35,263 bases of DNA from the NCBI GenBank assembly GCA_000436535.1, contig FR886280.1:36519-71781 (forward strand). Direction: 5' to 3'. Both the position numbers and the translations under genes were made by a program. Under the pieces are notes generated by a model. It was not told the DNA's origin, made no database searches, and worked only from the letters and a program-made list of their open reading frames with translations. Source of the DNA: Eubacterium sp. CAG:252 (GTDB taxonomy: Bacteria; Bacillota; Clostridia; Lachnospirales; Lachnospiraceae). Positions 1-8,850 of this stretch are shown one piece after another (position 1 is the first letter of the stretch; every line of letters begins with the position of its first letter).

Positions 1-1192
1 TTCCATCCCATACCTGATGAATAAGTATTTCATATTGTGTATATATATTCTGCACTCCGACATACTTAGCCTTAACTATACTGTCAGAATATATATCGTG
101 AAGCATATTATAATCTGTATTGTCAGCATTCTTTCCCTTCTTTGTAAGGTCTGCCCTTGCGCTTGTATGACCACTGAGTGACTGTATATCCTCTGCATAA
201 TCATACGATATTGCCCTTGCAACAGTCTTTGCAACTGCTATATTGGACGTATATGGATTAACTATTGCAAGCGTTGTCACTGACATCGGAACTGACTCAA
301 GTCCTTCTGACAGATATGGAACCGGTATAATTCCATATGATACACCCGACTCATCAATCTTTTTTAAGTTATCAGTGCTAACTATTGTATACAACAGCTT
401 ATTCTGTGTGAATTCGTCAAGACATTCATCCAGTGTAGAACTCTGTCTGTCTATTCCAAATGTATCCTTTAACTGTGCATATTCCTTAACTGCCTGCTTA
501 AAATGCTGCTCATCTATTGTAAATGAAGCAGCATCCTCTGCCTCATCGCCGCCTATATTCATATATCTTCCTATATATGGATAATTAAGAAACATACCTG
601 ACGGGTCAAAGTCAAATACTTTCGCAACACCTGCATTTTCTTCTGTCACCACATAATTATCGCTAATCTGCTTTAACTGCTCATATGACTCAACTGTTGA
701 TGCATACTGCTTGTTATACACCATAACAGGCATAGAAAAACTTACCGGATATCCATACAGCTTACCCTTGTATGAAGCCGACCTGATTGCTGCCTTTCCA
801 TATATCTGCTCATTATATATGTCCTTGTACGAATCATTTTCAAGCATAAGACCAAGAAGATATGCCTTGTCATTATTCTCTGCTGACATAAGATATACAT
901 CCGGTGCATTATTATTTCTTACTGTTTCTGTATATATCGTATCAACAATATCCTGTGCTTCAACATACACCGGATTAACCGTGATAAGATTATTAGCTGA
1001 CTTAAGTCCTGAAGCTACAGTGTTAAGATAGCTTTCATAGTCCTTGTTATCATACCACACATTAATAGTAACAGGTGTTTCGATACCTAACTTCTTTGCT
1101 TCTTCATCCCTGTCAGTCTTACCACAGGCCGTTACTGAAACAAGAGTAACACATATCATAGTAACTGATATAAGCTTTTTAATTAACTTCAT
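1..1192 (-). CDS. Extracellular solute-binding lipoprotein (partial, C-terminus beyond window)
   Basis: Binding-protein component of an ABC importer, probably for a sugar or oligosaccharide, tethered outside the membrane. The minus-strand frame is open from ATG at 1192 to the window edge (397 codons), so the C-terminus is missing. The N-terminus is a lipoprotein signal: a KLIKK basic start, a hydrophobic core, and a V-T-A-C lipobox with Cys23. The mature part has typical family-1 solute-binding features, such as INVWYDNKDYESY near the start, YGYPVSFSMPVMVYNK in the middle, and later GIIPVPYLSEG. Permease genes would lie beyond the left edge and are not visible. The ligand cannot be read from the sequence. 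The ribosome site is weak (GGAAATATT before ATG). Family assignment is firm; the specific substrate is unknown. Confidence 0.85.
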   Translation of the reverse strand, partial: MKLIKKLISVTMICVTLVSVTACGKTDRDEEAKKLGIETPVTINVWYDNKDYESYLNTVASGLKSANNLITVNPVYVEAQDIVDTIYTETVRNNNAPDVYLMSAENNDKAYLLGLMLENDSYKDIYNEQIYGKAAIRSASYKGKLYGYPVSFSMPVMVYNKQYASTVESYEQLKQISDNYVVTEENAGVAKVFDFDPSGMFLNYPYIGRYMNIGGDEAEDAASFTIDEQHFKQAVKEYAQLKDTFGIDRQSSTLDECLDEFTQNKLLYTIVSTDNLKKIDESGVSYGIIPVPYLSEGLESVPMSVTTLAIVNPYTSNIAVAKTVARAISYDYAEDIQSLSGHTSARADLTKKGKNADNTDYNMLHDIYSDSIVKAKYVGVQNIYTQYEILIHQVWDG

Positions 1193-1266
1193 AATATTTC
1201 CAACCTTTTCATATTACTGTGAATAATGCAACCAGATATAATCTTCAATAAGTTGTTGTAAACATA

Positions 1267-2448
1267 TTAAAATGACTTCTTTAACTTTTCTATCATCTCA
1301 TCCACGTCACTCTTAGTTATTACAAGTGGTGGCACCATTCTTATAACATTAGTTCCTGCTGAGAAAAGAATAAGTCCATTATCTAATGCCTTTGCAATAA
1401 CATCCTTAGGACTGATTGAAAGTTCAAGTCCCTGCATAAGTCCGAGGCCTCTTCTTTCAACTATAAAATCATACTCACCTACTAATTCTTCAAGCTTCTT
1501 TTCAAGATAAGCAGATACTTCTTTTACATTTGCAAGTATATTCTGTTTCTCAAATAATTCAAATACCTTTGTGGCAGCAGCACACGCAAGAGGATTACCA
1601 CCATATGTTGTACCATGGTCACCCGGAACAAGTGCCTTTGCAACCTCTTCTGTTGCAAGAAATGCTCCTATAGGAACGCCACAGCCAAGTGCCTTTGCAA
1701 CTGTAAGAATATCCGGCTTGACACCATACTGCTCATATGCAAACATAGTGCCTGTTCTGCCCATACCACACTGGATTTCATCAAGTATAAGAAGAATTCC
1801 CTTCTCATCGCAAAGCTTTCTTACTCCCTGAATGAATTCATTAGTTGCAGGATATATTCCACCCTCGCCCTGTACTGTCTCAAATATAATAGCACAAGTT
1901 TTGTCATTTACCAACTGTTTAACGCTTTCAAGGTCATTATAATTAGCAAACTTTATTCCCGGTATCATAGGGCCGAAAGCTTCCTGATAATGCTTGTTGC
2001 CTGTAACTGCAAGTGCTCCCATACTTCTTCCGTGGAATGAATGATGCATTGCAATAATTTCTGAATCTGTTCTTCCAGTCTTTAAGTAAGCGTACTTCTT
2101 AGCAAGCTTTATAGCGCCCTCTATAGATTCTGTACCACTGTTTGTAAAGAATACTCTGTCCATTCCTGAAGCCTTTGTTAATGCCTTTGCTGCCATAACT
2201 GCCGGCTCATTGTAAAAGTAGTTGGATGTGTGGATAAGCTTGTCTATCTGTGCCTTAAGCGCATCGTTATATTCTTTATTGTTATATCCAAGTGCAAATA
2301 CAGCGATACCCGCACCAAAATCAAGATATTCCTTTCCGTCTGTATCGTATAATCTTACGCCATCGCCTTTATCAAGTACAATCTGATATCTGTTATATGT
2401 ATGAATCAGCTTTTCTTCTGCTGTTTCTATAATCTGTTTAGTTTCCAT
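1267..2448 (-). CDS. argD: Acetylornithine aminotransferase ArgD
   Basis: PLP-dependent aminotransferase that converts N-acetylglutamate semialdehyde and glutamate to N2-acetylornithine, the fourth step of arginine synthesis, in the cytoplasm. It has 393 residues, the usual length. Visible family motifs are SGTES (104-108, cofactor phosphate), HHSFHGRSMGA (135-145), LDEIQCGMGRTG (222-233) and the Schiff-base Lys252 in TVAKALGCG. It is the last gene of the argC-argJ-argB-argD run, 127 bp after argB. GAGAGG lies 9 nt before ATG. The family overlaps with ornithine and 4-aminobutyrate aminotransferases; the arginine cluster decides the call. Confidence 0.95.
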   Translation of the reverse strand: METKQIIETAEEKLIHTYNRYQIVLDKGDGVRLYDTDGKEYLDFGAGIAVFALGYNNKEYNDALKAQIDKLIHTSNYFYNEPAVMAAKALTKASGMDRVFFTNSGTESIEGAIKLAKKYAYLKTGRTDSEIIAMHHSFHGRSMGALAVTGNKHYQEAFGPMIPGIKFANYNDLESVKQLVNDKTCAIIFETVQGEGGIYPATNEFIQGVRKLCDEKGILLILDEIQCGMGRTGTMFAYEQYGVKPDILTVAKALGCGVPIGAFLATEEVAKALVPGDHGTTYGGNPLACAAATKVFELFEKQNILANVKEVSAYLEKKLEELVGEYDFIVERRGLGLMQGLELSISPKDVIAKALDNGLILFSAGTNVIRMVPPLVITKSDVDEMIEKLKKSF

Positions 2449-2575
2449 AAATATATGCCTCTCTTATATTTCTTTAAATGTCATCTTAGTGGCAGAATAT
2501 ACTTTATCCCTGACATTATATCAAGTAACCATAGTAACAATCCGGTCAATAAAAGTAAATAATATTTAGATTAAT

Positions 2576-3481
2576 TTACAGGTTAGTTTCAAAGAATTTC
2601 TCTGCTCCCTCTGAAAGAATAGCTGTACCAACACCCTTGTTAGTAAATATTTCAAGAAGTAAGCAGTGTGGAATACGTCCATCAAGAATATGTACTCTTG
2701 AAACACCGTGTTCAATAGCATCTATACAGTTATTAAGCTTAGGAAGCATACCGCCGCCTATTGTACCACTTGCAAGCAGTTCTCTTGCCTCTGTTGTAGA
2801 AAGCTCTGATATAAGGCTTGTCTTGTCATTGTAATCTCTGTATACACCTTCAATATCTGTTAAGAATGCAAGCTTTTCAGCATTTACTGCTCTTGCTATG
2901 GCACATGCAGCATCGTCAGCATTGATATTATATGAATGGAACTTATCGTCATAACCAATAGGACATATAACTGGTATAAAGTCATCCTTAAGAAGTGAAT
3001 GGACAAGTGTTGTATCTACTTCCTTTACCTCTCCGACATATCCTATATCCTCGCCCTTTGAGTACTTCTTTTCAACCTTTAACATACCGCCATCTTTACC
3101 AGATATACCGCATGCCTTAACGCCAAGCTCCTCTATAAGTGAAACAAGACTCTTATTAACTCTGTTAAGAACCATTTCAGCTATTTCCATAGTTGGCTCG
3201 TCTGTAACTCTTAATCCATTCTTAAACTCTGGTGTCATTCCAGACTTCTCAACCCACTTGCTGATTTCCTTGCCGCCGCCGTGAACAATGATAGGCTTAA
3301 AACCTACAAGCTTTAATAATACAACATCCTGTATTACCTTTCTTTTAAGTTCCTCATCAACCATAGCACTTCCGCCGTACTTTACTACGATAATCTTTCT
3401 GCTGAACTTCTGTATATAAGGAAGAGCTTCAACAAGTATTTGTGCTTTCTTTAACTCTTCTTCCATATCTATTATACCCAT
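2576..3481 (-). CDS. argB: Acetylglutamate kinase ArgB
   Basis: Phosphorylates N-acetylglutamate with ATP, the second step of arginine synthesis and the usual point of arginine feedback. It has 301 residues, an amino-acid-kinase fold throughout, VKYGGSAM (33-40) and the substrate loop HGGGKE (67-72). The start MGIIDMEE is chosen because AAGGAGAT sits 10 nt upstream; a later Met6 would lie too far from it. An N-terminal extension of this kind is seen in hexameric, arginine-sensitive ArgB enzymes, so feedback inhibition is plausible but inferred. The 174-bp gap upstream to argJ holds a 19-bp palindrome described separately. Confidence 0.96.
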   Translation of the reverse strand: MGIIDMEEELKKAQILVEALPYIQKFSRKIIVVKYGGSAMVDEELKRKVIQDVVLLKLVGFKPIIVHGGGKEISKWVEKSGMTPEFKNGLRVTDEPTMEIAEMVLNRVNKSLVSLIEELGVKACGISGKDGGMLKVEKKYSKGEDIGYVGEVKEVDTTLVHSLLKDDFIPVICPIGYDDKFHSYNINADDAACAIARAVNAEKLAFLTDIEGVYRDYNDKTSLISELSTTEARELLASGTIGGGMLPKLNNCIDAIEHGVSRVHILDGRIPHCLLLEIFTNKGVGTAILSEGAEKFFETNL

Positions 3482-3536
3482 TTTAAATTTATCTCCTTGA
3501 TTGTGTGTATACTATTTTTTACGTTTTTCACTATAT

Positions 3537-3555
3537 ATAAAACAAGTTGTTTTAT
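3537..3555. promoter_or_regulatory. 19-bp near-perfect palindrome between argJ and argB
   Basis: ATAAAACAA-G-TTGTTTTAT: nine-base perfect arms around a single central base. It lies about 55 bp upstream of the argB start codon in an AT-rich 174-bp gap. The form fits a dimeric repressor site, but I cannot name the protein, and AT-rich spacers produce such palindromes by chance more often than balanced DNA. Confidence 0.35.
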
Positions 3556-3655
3556 TCGTAATTCTTATATATTTAAAATTTACAAATTATATGTCTTTAT
3601 AACACAAATAAATATTTACAACTAATTTTAAATTTAATTGCCTAAATTATTCATA

Positions 3656-4882
3656 TTAAGACCTATAATCCGCATTTATCTTGACATAATCAAATGTAAG
3701 GTCGCAGCCCCATGCTGTAGCCTCAGCATTTCCCTGCTTTACATCTGCTATTGCTGTTACAGGATTTTCTGAAAGTATCTTTGTAGCCTCATCTTCGCTG
3801 TAATCTGTTGCGGTTCCGTCCTTTACAATCTGAAGCTTTCCTGCTGAACTTTCAAAGAATATATCAACCTTTTCTGGTTCAAAATCAACACCTGAATAAC
3901 CCATAGCACAAAGAATTCTGCCCCAGTTAGCATCATGACCGAATATAGCTGCCTTTGTAAGATTAGAAGTAACTATTGACTTCGCAAGAATTTTGGCCTG
4001 CTCCTTATTAACAGCACCCTTTACCTGAACCTCGAAAAGACATGTGCAGCCTTCGCCATCCCCTGCTATCATCTTTGAAAGCTCTGTAAGAACATAGCTT
4101 AATGCCTTATAAAATGTATCATAAGCCTTGCTGTTTTCTGTTATCTTTTCATTACCGGCTTCACCATTGGCAAGAACAAGTACTGTATCGTTAGTCGATG
4201 TATCACCATCAACTGATATCATATTAAATGAGTCCTCAACAATATCACTTGTCATCTTCTGTAAAGCTTTCTTTTCAATAACAGCATCTGTTGTTATAAA
4301 GCAGAGCATAGTTGCCATATGAGGATGAATCATTCCGGCACCCTTACACATACCACCAACAGTCACTTTCTTTCCGTCTATATCTACAGTACATGCAACC
4401 TGCTTACTTCTTGTATCTGTAGTCATAATAGCCTCGGCAGCGAGTGTTCCTGCCTCTTCTGTTGAAGCAAGAAGTTCTGGAAGAGCTTTGATACCTGCAC
4501 ACATTCTGTCCATAGGAAGCTGCATACCTATAACGCCTGTAGAACCTAACAGAACTGAATTAGCTGGAACTCCAAGCACCTCACCTGCTGTCTTTGCTTC
4601 AAGCGCACACGCTTCATCGCCCTCAACACCTGTACATGCATTGGCAACACCGCTGTTTACCACGATTGCATGTGCGCCTTCTTCACTGTATACAATACTC
4701 TTATCCCACTTTACTGGTGCTGCAAACACTCTGTTAAGTGTAAATGTTCCTGCTGTAACACATGGCGTTTCTGAGAAAACCATAGCCATATCTTTCTTAC
4801 CATTCTTATACTTAATACCTGCTGCCATACCTGCTGCCTTAAAACCCTTAGCAGCGGTAACTCCACCTTTTATAATCTCCAT
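3656..4882 (-). CDS. argJ: Bifunctional ornithine acetyltransferase / N-acetylglutamate synthase ArgJ
   Basis: Recycles the acetyl group from N-acetylornithine to glutamate (step five) and may also make N-acetylglutamate from acetyl-CoA (step one). It has 408 residues. Family motifs are NSGVANACTG (76-85), STGVIG (114-119, oxyanion hole) and KGAGMI (180-185). The self-cleavage site HPHMATMLCF contains Thr191, the nucleophile freed when the precursor splits into alpha and beta chains. With argJ present, a separate argE or argA is not needed. GGAGG lies just before ATG. Whether it is bifunctional or only an acetyltransferase cannot be settled from sequence. Confidence 0.96.
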   Translation of the reverse strand: MEIIKGGVTAAKGFKAAGMAAGIKYKNGKKDMAMVFSETPCVTAGTFTLNRVFAAPVKWDKSIVYSEEGAHAIVVNSGVANACTGVEGDEACALEAKTAGEVLGVPANSVLLGSTGVIGMQLPMDRMCAGIKALPELLASTEEAGTLAAEAIMTTDTRSKQVACTVDIDGKKVTVGGMCKGAGMIHPHMATMLCFITTDAVIEKKALQKMTSDIVEDSFNMISVDGDTSTNDTVLVLANGEAGNEKITENSKAYDTFYKALSYVLTELSKMIAGDGEGCTCLFEVQVKGAVNKEQAKILAKSIVTSNLTKAAIFGHDANWGRILCAMGYSGVDFEPEKVDIFFESSAGKLQIVKDGTATDYSEDEATKILSENPVTAIADVKQGNAEATAWGCDLTFDYVKINADYRS

Positions 4883-4987
4883 GATTACTACCTCCGAATT
4901 TCATTATGTATTATTTTCATAATATTGCTTCAACAACTTATTTAAATTAATGTTATTATCAAAAAATATTTTGACAATGACTTATTG

Positions 4988-6034
4988 TTATGGGAACATA
5001 GGTGCCATCTTAAGTCCTTCGTTCTCATCAAAACCAAATAACAGGTTCATATTCTGTACTGCCTGTCCGGCTGCACCCTTTACCAGATTATCAAGTGCGC
5101 CCATCGCTATAATTCTGTTAGTTCTTGGCTCTATCTTAAATCCAATATCTACAAAGTTGCTTCCTTCAACCCATCTTGTTTCAGGGCATACATCCTTAGG
5201 AAGAACTCTCACAAAGTATTCCTTATCATAATACTTGTCATAAGCAGCCTTTACATCTTCATAAGTTACATCCTTTGCAAGATTAGCATATGCTGTAACA
5301 AGTATTCCCCTGTTCATAGGAACAAGATGAGGAGTAAATATAAGCTTAAGGTCATCTCTTCCACAAGCATATCCTAACTGCTCTTCTATTTCTGGTGTAT
5401 GTCTGTGAGTTCCAACACCATATGCCTTCATACTCTCATTAACTTCACAGAAAAGATTGGCAACCTTTGCACCTCTTCCTGCGCCTGAAGTACCGCTCTT
5501 TGCATCTATTATAATAGTATCAGGATTAATTATTCCTTCCTTGACAAGTGGATATAATGTAAGAATAGATGTTGTTGTATAACATCCCGGATTAGCAATT
5601 ATTCTTGTATCCTTAGTAACCTTATCCCTGTTAATCTCACACAGTCCGTATACAGCTTCATCAATATACTGTGGTGACTTATGCTCTAACTTATACCACT
5701 TTTCATATATATCAACATTCTTTAATCTGAAGTCTGCACTAAGGTCAATTATCTTTACCTTTGAAAGAATATCATCATTTACAAGTGATGCACATAGACC
5801 CTGTGGAGTTGCTGTAAATATTACATCAACCTCATTTGCAAGCTGCTCCATGTTATCATCCATACATTTAGCATCAACAAGCTTAAACATATTTCTGTAT
5901 ACATCCGAATAATTCTGGTCTATATAGCTTCTTGAACCGAGCCATACTATCTCTACGTCTTTGTGTCCTAAAAGAATTCTTACTAATTCGTTACCTGCAT
6001 ATCCGGTAGCACCGATAATTCCAACCTTAACCAT
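4988..6034 (-). CDS. argC: N-acetyl-gamma-glutamyl-phosphate reductase ArgC
   Basis: NADPH-dependent reductase for the third arginine step, making N-acetylglutamate semialdehyde. It has 348 residues. The Rossmann motif GATGYAG is at 8-14 and the catalytic cysteine is Cys151 in ANPGCYTT. First gene of the argCJBD run. GGAGG lies 4 nt from the start codon. The transcript should start near 6121 from the promoter at 6128-6155, which leaves an 85-nt leader containing the ArgR-box-like repeats. Family identity is not in doubt. Confidence 0.97.
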   Translation of the reverse strand: MVKVGIIGATGYAGNELVRILLGHKDVEIVWLGSRSYIDQNYSDVYRNMFKLVDAKCMDDNMEQLANEVDVIFTATPQGLCASLVNDDILSKVKIIDLSADFRLKNVDIYEKWYKLEHKSPQYIDEAVYGLCEINRDKVTKDTRIIANPGCYTTTSILTLYPLVKEGIINPDTIIIDAKSGTSGAGRGAKVANLFCEVNESMKAYGVGTHRHTPEIEEQLGYACGRDDLKLIFTPHLVPMNRGILVTAYANLAKDVTYEDVKAAYDKYYDKEYFVRVLPKDVCPETRWVEGSNFVDIGFKIEPRTNRIIAMGALDNLVKGAAGQAVQNMNLLFGFDENEGLKMAPMFP

Positions 6035-6046
6035 ACGTCCTCCATC

Positions 6047-6107
6047 TGAATGTTTATTTATTCATTCGTGTGAATATTTTCATCGTAATTCATATATGTA
6101 AATGAAT
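6047..6107. promoter_or_regulatory. Putative ArgR operator cluster in the argC leader
   Basis: Three imperfect TGAAT/ATTCA dyads in a row: TGAAT(8 nt)ATTCA at 6047-6064, TGAATATTTTCA at 6071-6082, and ATTCAT(8 nt)ATGAAT at 6088-6107. ARG boxes bound by ArgR/AhrC follow TGAAT-WWWW-ATTCA, so the half-sites match while the spacers vary. The cluster lies between the predicted argC start point and the ribosome binding site, where a repressor could block elongation. No argR gene is in the window. Confidence 0.5.
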
Positions 6108-6127
6108 TAATAAAAATGATAAATTAC

Positions 6128-6155
6128 ATTATAGCAACTTTTTTCCTTATGTAAA
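6128..6155 (-). promoter_or_regulatory. Predicted sigma-A promoter of argCJBD
   Basis: On the minus strand: -35 TTTACA (6150-6155), a 16-bp spacer, and a perfect -10 TATAAT (6128-6133). It lies about 95 bp upstream of the argC start codon, with the ArgR-box-like repeats downstream. Confidence 0.7.
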
Positions 6156-6183
6156 GAGGTTATTCATATTGTTTTTATATTTA

Positions 6184-6217
6184 TGCATAAAATATGCATA
6201 AATTTGCATAATATTCA
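6184..6217. promoter_or_regulatory. Phased TGCATAA repeats, candidate ArgR boxes between argC and argG
   Basis: TGCATAA occurs three times, at 6184, 6195 and 6205, which is 10-11 bp apart, about one helical turn. Two overlapping dyads result: TGCATAAATTTGCA (6195-6208), which matches 11 of 14 positions of the ARG-box consensus, and TGCATAATATTCA (6205-6217). The repeats sit upstream of both the argC -35 and the argG -10, so one complex could control both directions. The protein is inferred from the gene content. Confidence 0.5.
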
Positions 6218-6227
6218 TTTTTTCCTA

Positions 6228-6259
6228 TTGCATTTTCTTCTTAAGTAGTTTATTATAAT
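6228..6259 (+). promoter_or_regulatory. Possible argG promoter
   Basis: A perfect TATAAT (6254-6259) precedes argG by about 140 bp, but the best -35 (TTGCAT, 6228-6233) is poor and 20 bp away. A second candidate -10, TATAAA at 6300-6305, would start the transcript inside the inverted repeat at 6306. Which one is used cannot be decided here. Confidence 0.4.
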
Positions 6260-6305
6260 TGGCAGAGTTTATTCATTATTTTATTGTTTTATTTAGTACT
6301 ATAAA

Positions 6306-6352
6306 AATATTGCTACACGGCAGTAATCATTTATTTTATTAATAGCAATATT
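6306..6352 (+). promoter_or_regulatory. Perfect 10-bp inverted repeat in the argG leader
   Basis: AATATTGCTA (6306-6315) and TAGCAATATT (6343-6352) pair exactly and enclose a 27-nt loop. The stem ends about 30 nt before the GGAGG of argG. No U-run follows, so it is not a terminator. It could be a leader hairpin, an operator, or an RNA switch part. Confidence 0.5.
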
Positions 6353-6401
6353 ATGATGTTGTAACCAGATTATACATAATTATCTATGGAGGTACTTTTT
6401 A

Positions 6402-7628
6402 ATGAAAGAGAAAGTTGTTTTGGCTTATTCAGGCGGACTTGATACTACTGCTATCATCCCTTGGTTAAAGGAAACATTTGATTATGATGTTATCTGCGTA
6501 TGTGCAGACTGCGGACAGGGTGAAGAGTTAGATGGTCTTGAAGAAAGAGCTTTATCTTGCGGCGCTGCCAAGTTATACATAGAAGATGTTACAGATGAAT
6601 TCTGCGATAACTATGTTGTCCCTTGTGTTCAGGCACATGCTGTATATGAAAATAAGTATTTACTTGGAACATCTATGGCAAGACCTGTTATTGCTAAAAG
6701 ACTTGTTGAAATAGCACGTAAGGAAGGCGCTGTTGCTATCTGCCACGGTGCTACTGGTAAGGGTAATGACCAGATAAGATTTGAGCTTACTATCAAGGCT
6801 TTAGCTCCAGATATCAAGATCATCGCACCTTGGAGAGATTCAAGATGGACATTACAGTCACGTGAAGATGAGATTGAATATTGCAGACAGCATGGTATTC
6901 ATCTTCCATTCAGCCCAGATTCAAGCTACAGCCGTGACCGTAACATCTGGCATATAAGCCACGAAGGTCTTGAGCTTGAAGACCCAGCTAACGAGCCAAA
7001 CTACAAGCACCTTCTTGTACTTGGATGCTCACCAGAGGATGCTCCAGATGAGGGCGAATATGTAACTATGACATTTGAAAAGGGTGTTCCTACATCTGTT
7101 AATGGTAAGAAGATGAAGGTTTCTGACATCATCAGAGAACTCAACAGACTTGGTGGAAAGCATGGTATCGGTATTATCGATATCGTAGAAAACAGAGTTG
7201 TTGGTATGAAGTCACGTGGTGTATATGAAACACCTGGTGGAACTATCCTTTACGAAGCTCACCAGCAGCTTGAGGAGCTTATCCTTGACAGAGATACAAC
7301 AACTGAGAAGATTAATGTTGCTAACAAGTTTGCACAGGTTATATATGAAGGAAAGTGGGAAACACCTCTTCGTGAAGCACTTCAGGCATTCATCGAAAAG
7401 ACTCAGGAATATGTAACTGGTGAAGTTAAGTTCAAGCTCTACAAGGGCAACATCATCAAGGCCGGAACAACATCTCCATATTCATTATATAACGAATCAA
7501 TCGCTTCATTTACAACTGGTGACCTTTATGACCACCATGACGCTGATGGTTTCATCAACCTCTTTGGTCTTTCACTTAAGGTAAGAGCTATGAAGAAGCT
7601 TGAAAACGAAAAGAAGAATAACAAATAA
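6402..7628 (+). CDS. argG: Argininosuccinate synthase ArgG
   Basis: Joins citrulline and aspartate with ATP to argininosuccinate, the seventh arginine step. It has 408 residues. The N-type PP-loop AYSGGLDTT is at 8-16, followed by GATGKGNDQIRFE and the late SPYSLYNESIASF segment. GGAGG stands 9 nt before ATG. It is divergent from argCJBD and the only clear plus-strand gene in the window. argH, often its partner, is not downstream; a terminator follows directly, so argG is likely monocistronic. Codons are notably C-ended compared with neighbours, suggesting high expression. Confidence 0.97.
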   Translation: MKEKVVLAYSGGLDTTAIIPWLKETFDYDVICVCADCGQGEELDGLEERALSCGAAKLYIEDVTDEFCDNYVVPCVQAHAVYENKYLLGTSMARPVIAKRLVEIARKEGAVAICHGATGKGNDQIRFELTIKALAPDIKIIAPWRDSRWTLQSREDEIEYCRQHGIHLPFSPDSSYSRDRNIWHISHEGLELEDPANEPNYKHLLVLGCSPEDAPDEGEYVTMTFEKGVPTSVNGKKMKVSDIIRELNRLGGKHGIGIIDIVENRVVGMKSRGVYETPGGTILYEAHQQLEELILDRDTTTEKINVANKFAQVIYEGKWETPLREALQAFIEKTQEYVTGEVKFKLYKGNIIKAGTTSPYSLYNESIASFTTGDLYDHHDADGFINLFGLSLKVRAMKKLENEKKNNK

Positions 7629-7671
7629 TGCTTTAAAAATATTATATAACAAGTATTATAAAACAAAATCA

Positions 7672-7708
7672 GGAGCTGCCACATGTGATATGTAGCAGCT
7701 CCATTTTT
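7672..7708 (+). terminator. Intrinsic terminator of argG
   Basis: GGAGCTGC (7672-7679) pairs with GCAGCTCC (7695-7702). Inner ACAT/ATGT pairs extend the stem, and ATTTTT follows. It lies 44 bp after the argG stop. Upstream A-rich DNA may let it also act weakly on the other strand. Confidence 0.85.
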
Positions 7709-7814
7709 CATCTTTATATAATGTTTTATGAGCTTTTATAATATTTTATAAATTCTTATAAACTGTTCTTATAAACTCGCATAAACCCTTATCAAACATT
7801 AATCTCAGATATTT

Positions 7815-7931
7815 CTATATTCTTTTTCTCCTGTTATATACAAGAACTCCACCTATAACTGCTAATGCTGTTATTGTAACCATCATATATGATACAACAT
7901 TAACATCACTTGCCATAGCTGTTGAATTCAA
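7815..7931 (-). CDS. Small single-pass membrane peptide, TTG start (38 aa)
   Basis: A short frame right behind the next gene upstream: the stop of that gene lies inside AGGAGATAG, whose AGGAG is 10 nt before TTG at 7931. The peptide has a short polar head, one hydrophobic segment (about residues 16-30, with VTITALAVIGGVLVY) and a tail NRRKRI. Membrane span plus basic tail resembles the anchor end of sortase substrates, but no LPXTG is present. An internal Met at 7916 in the same frame has no good ribosome site. It could be a real small protein co-translated with its neighbour or a remnant of a surface protein. No function is recognised. Confidence 0.5.
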   Translation of the reverse strand: MNSTAMASDVNVVSYMMVTITALAVIGGVLVYNRRKRI

Positions 7932-7937
7932 TGAAAA

Positions 7938-8801
7938 CTATCTCCTGTTTTTTACAACCATTCCATATATCAAAGTAATAACATAAGAAGCTGCTGCCAG
8001 TATACACATAACACCCATAACCCTATAAGCAATCTGAGTATCTATAAACACAGTTCTTCCTAGATATCTGTTACTTACAGCCGCCATACATCTGTTTCCA
8101 ATTATATTTGCAATAAAAATATATATACCACCTGTTATAACAAATATACATGGGAGTGTGTACCTTACAACCCTGACAGGATTAAATGCAATGATAACAA
8201 TCAATAATGTGATATATATAAAAAGCATCAATATCTTAAACACAACAGACGTTATTATTCCATATACCTTTATAAGCGGCTGCAGACGATAAGATATATC
8301 ACCATATATACCACTGGCATAATTATTTATAGCTTCATTTGCAGCATTTTTACTATAGCTAAGAGCTGCCCTGACTATTGTTTCCTGTATATTTCCCATA
8401 TTGATATTAGATGCTATTTTGTTATATGTCATATCCATAAGCTCATCCAGCTCTGCATCTATATTAATCTCTATATCATCAAAGGATTTTTCTTTAAGCA
8501 TCCCGTCAACCATAGCCGTTGTATATTTCTGTGCTATTCTGTCTACTATCTTAGAATCCTCTATACTTGTCTGAATTCTGGATAATGCCTCCATATTATC
8601 TCCAAGTGAATCAAAAACAGTATCCATAAAACGGTGCGATATAGCAGCTGACAGTCCTGCATCCTTTAACATGCTTGAGACATACATAGGTGCCGTTACA
8701 CATACAATAAGTATAAGACCTGCTATTACAGATATTAAACCAACACCTATCTGTGTCCACCTGTTAGCAGTATCCCTGTATTGCCTGTATCCATATGACA
8801 T
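7938..8801 (-). CDS. Membrane protein of unknown function
   Basis: I do not recognise this family. The start MSYGYRQYRD is chosen because AAGGA precedes ATG at 8801 by 8 nt; the open frame extends to 8858 without a ribosome site. The 287-residue product has one TM segment near residues 20-40 (VGLISVIAGLILIVCV). A long, mostly helical outside domain of about 150 residues follows. Then come about three C-terminal TM segments: VFKILMLFIYITLLIVIIAF, a second with IFVITGGIYIFIANII, and a last with VMGVMCILAAASYVITLIYG. The tail is VVKNRR. The shape suggests a surface-exposed domain held by membrane helices. It stands alone between the fab operon and the argG terminator, next to the small peptide at 7815. 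Confidence 0.75.
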   Translation of the reverse strand: MSYGYRQYRDTANRWTQIGVGLISVIAGLILIVCVTAPMYVSSMLKDAGLSAAISHRFMDTVFDSLGDNMEALSRIQTSIEDSKIVDRIAQKYTTAMVDGMLKEKSFDDIEINIDAELDELMDMTYNKIASNINMGNIQETIVRAALSYSKNAANEAINNYASGIYGDISYRLQPLIKVYGIITSVVFKILMLFIYITLLIVIIAFNPVRVVRYTLPCIFVITGGIYIFIANIIGNRCMAAVSNRYLGRTVFIDTQIAYRVMGVMCILAAASYVITLIYGMVVKNRR

Positions 8802-8850
8802 ATATATTCCTTCTTTCTGTTTAGATATAACAATTCCGTAATCTTCCAAC

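Noticed and set aside
6259..6401. T-box or other known riboswitch in the argG leader
   Set aside because: No T-box sequence or specifier-stem pattern and no terminator hairpin with U-run; only the 10-bp inverted repeat is clear.
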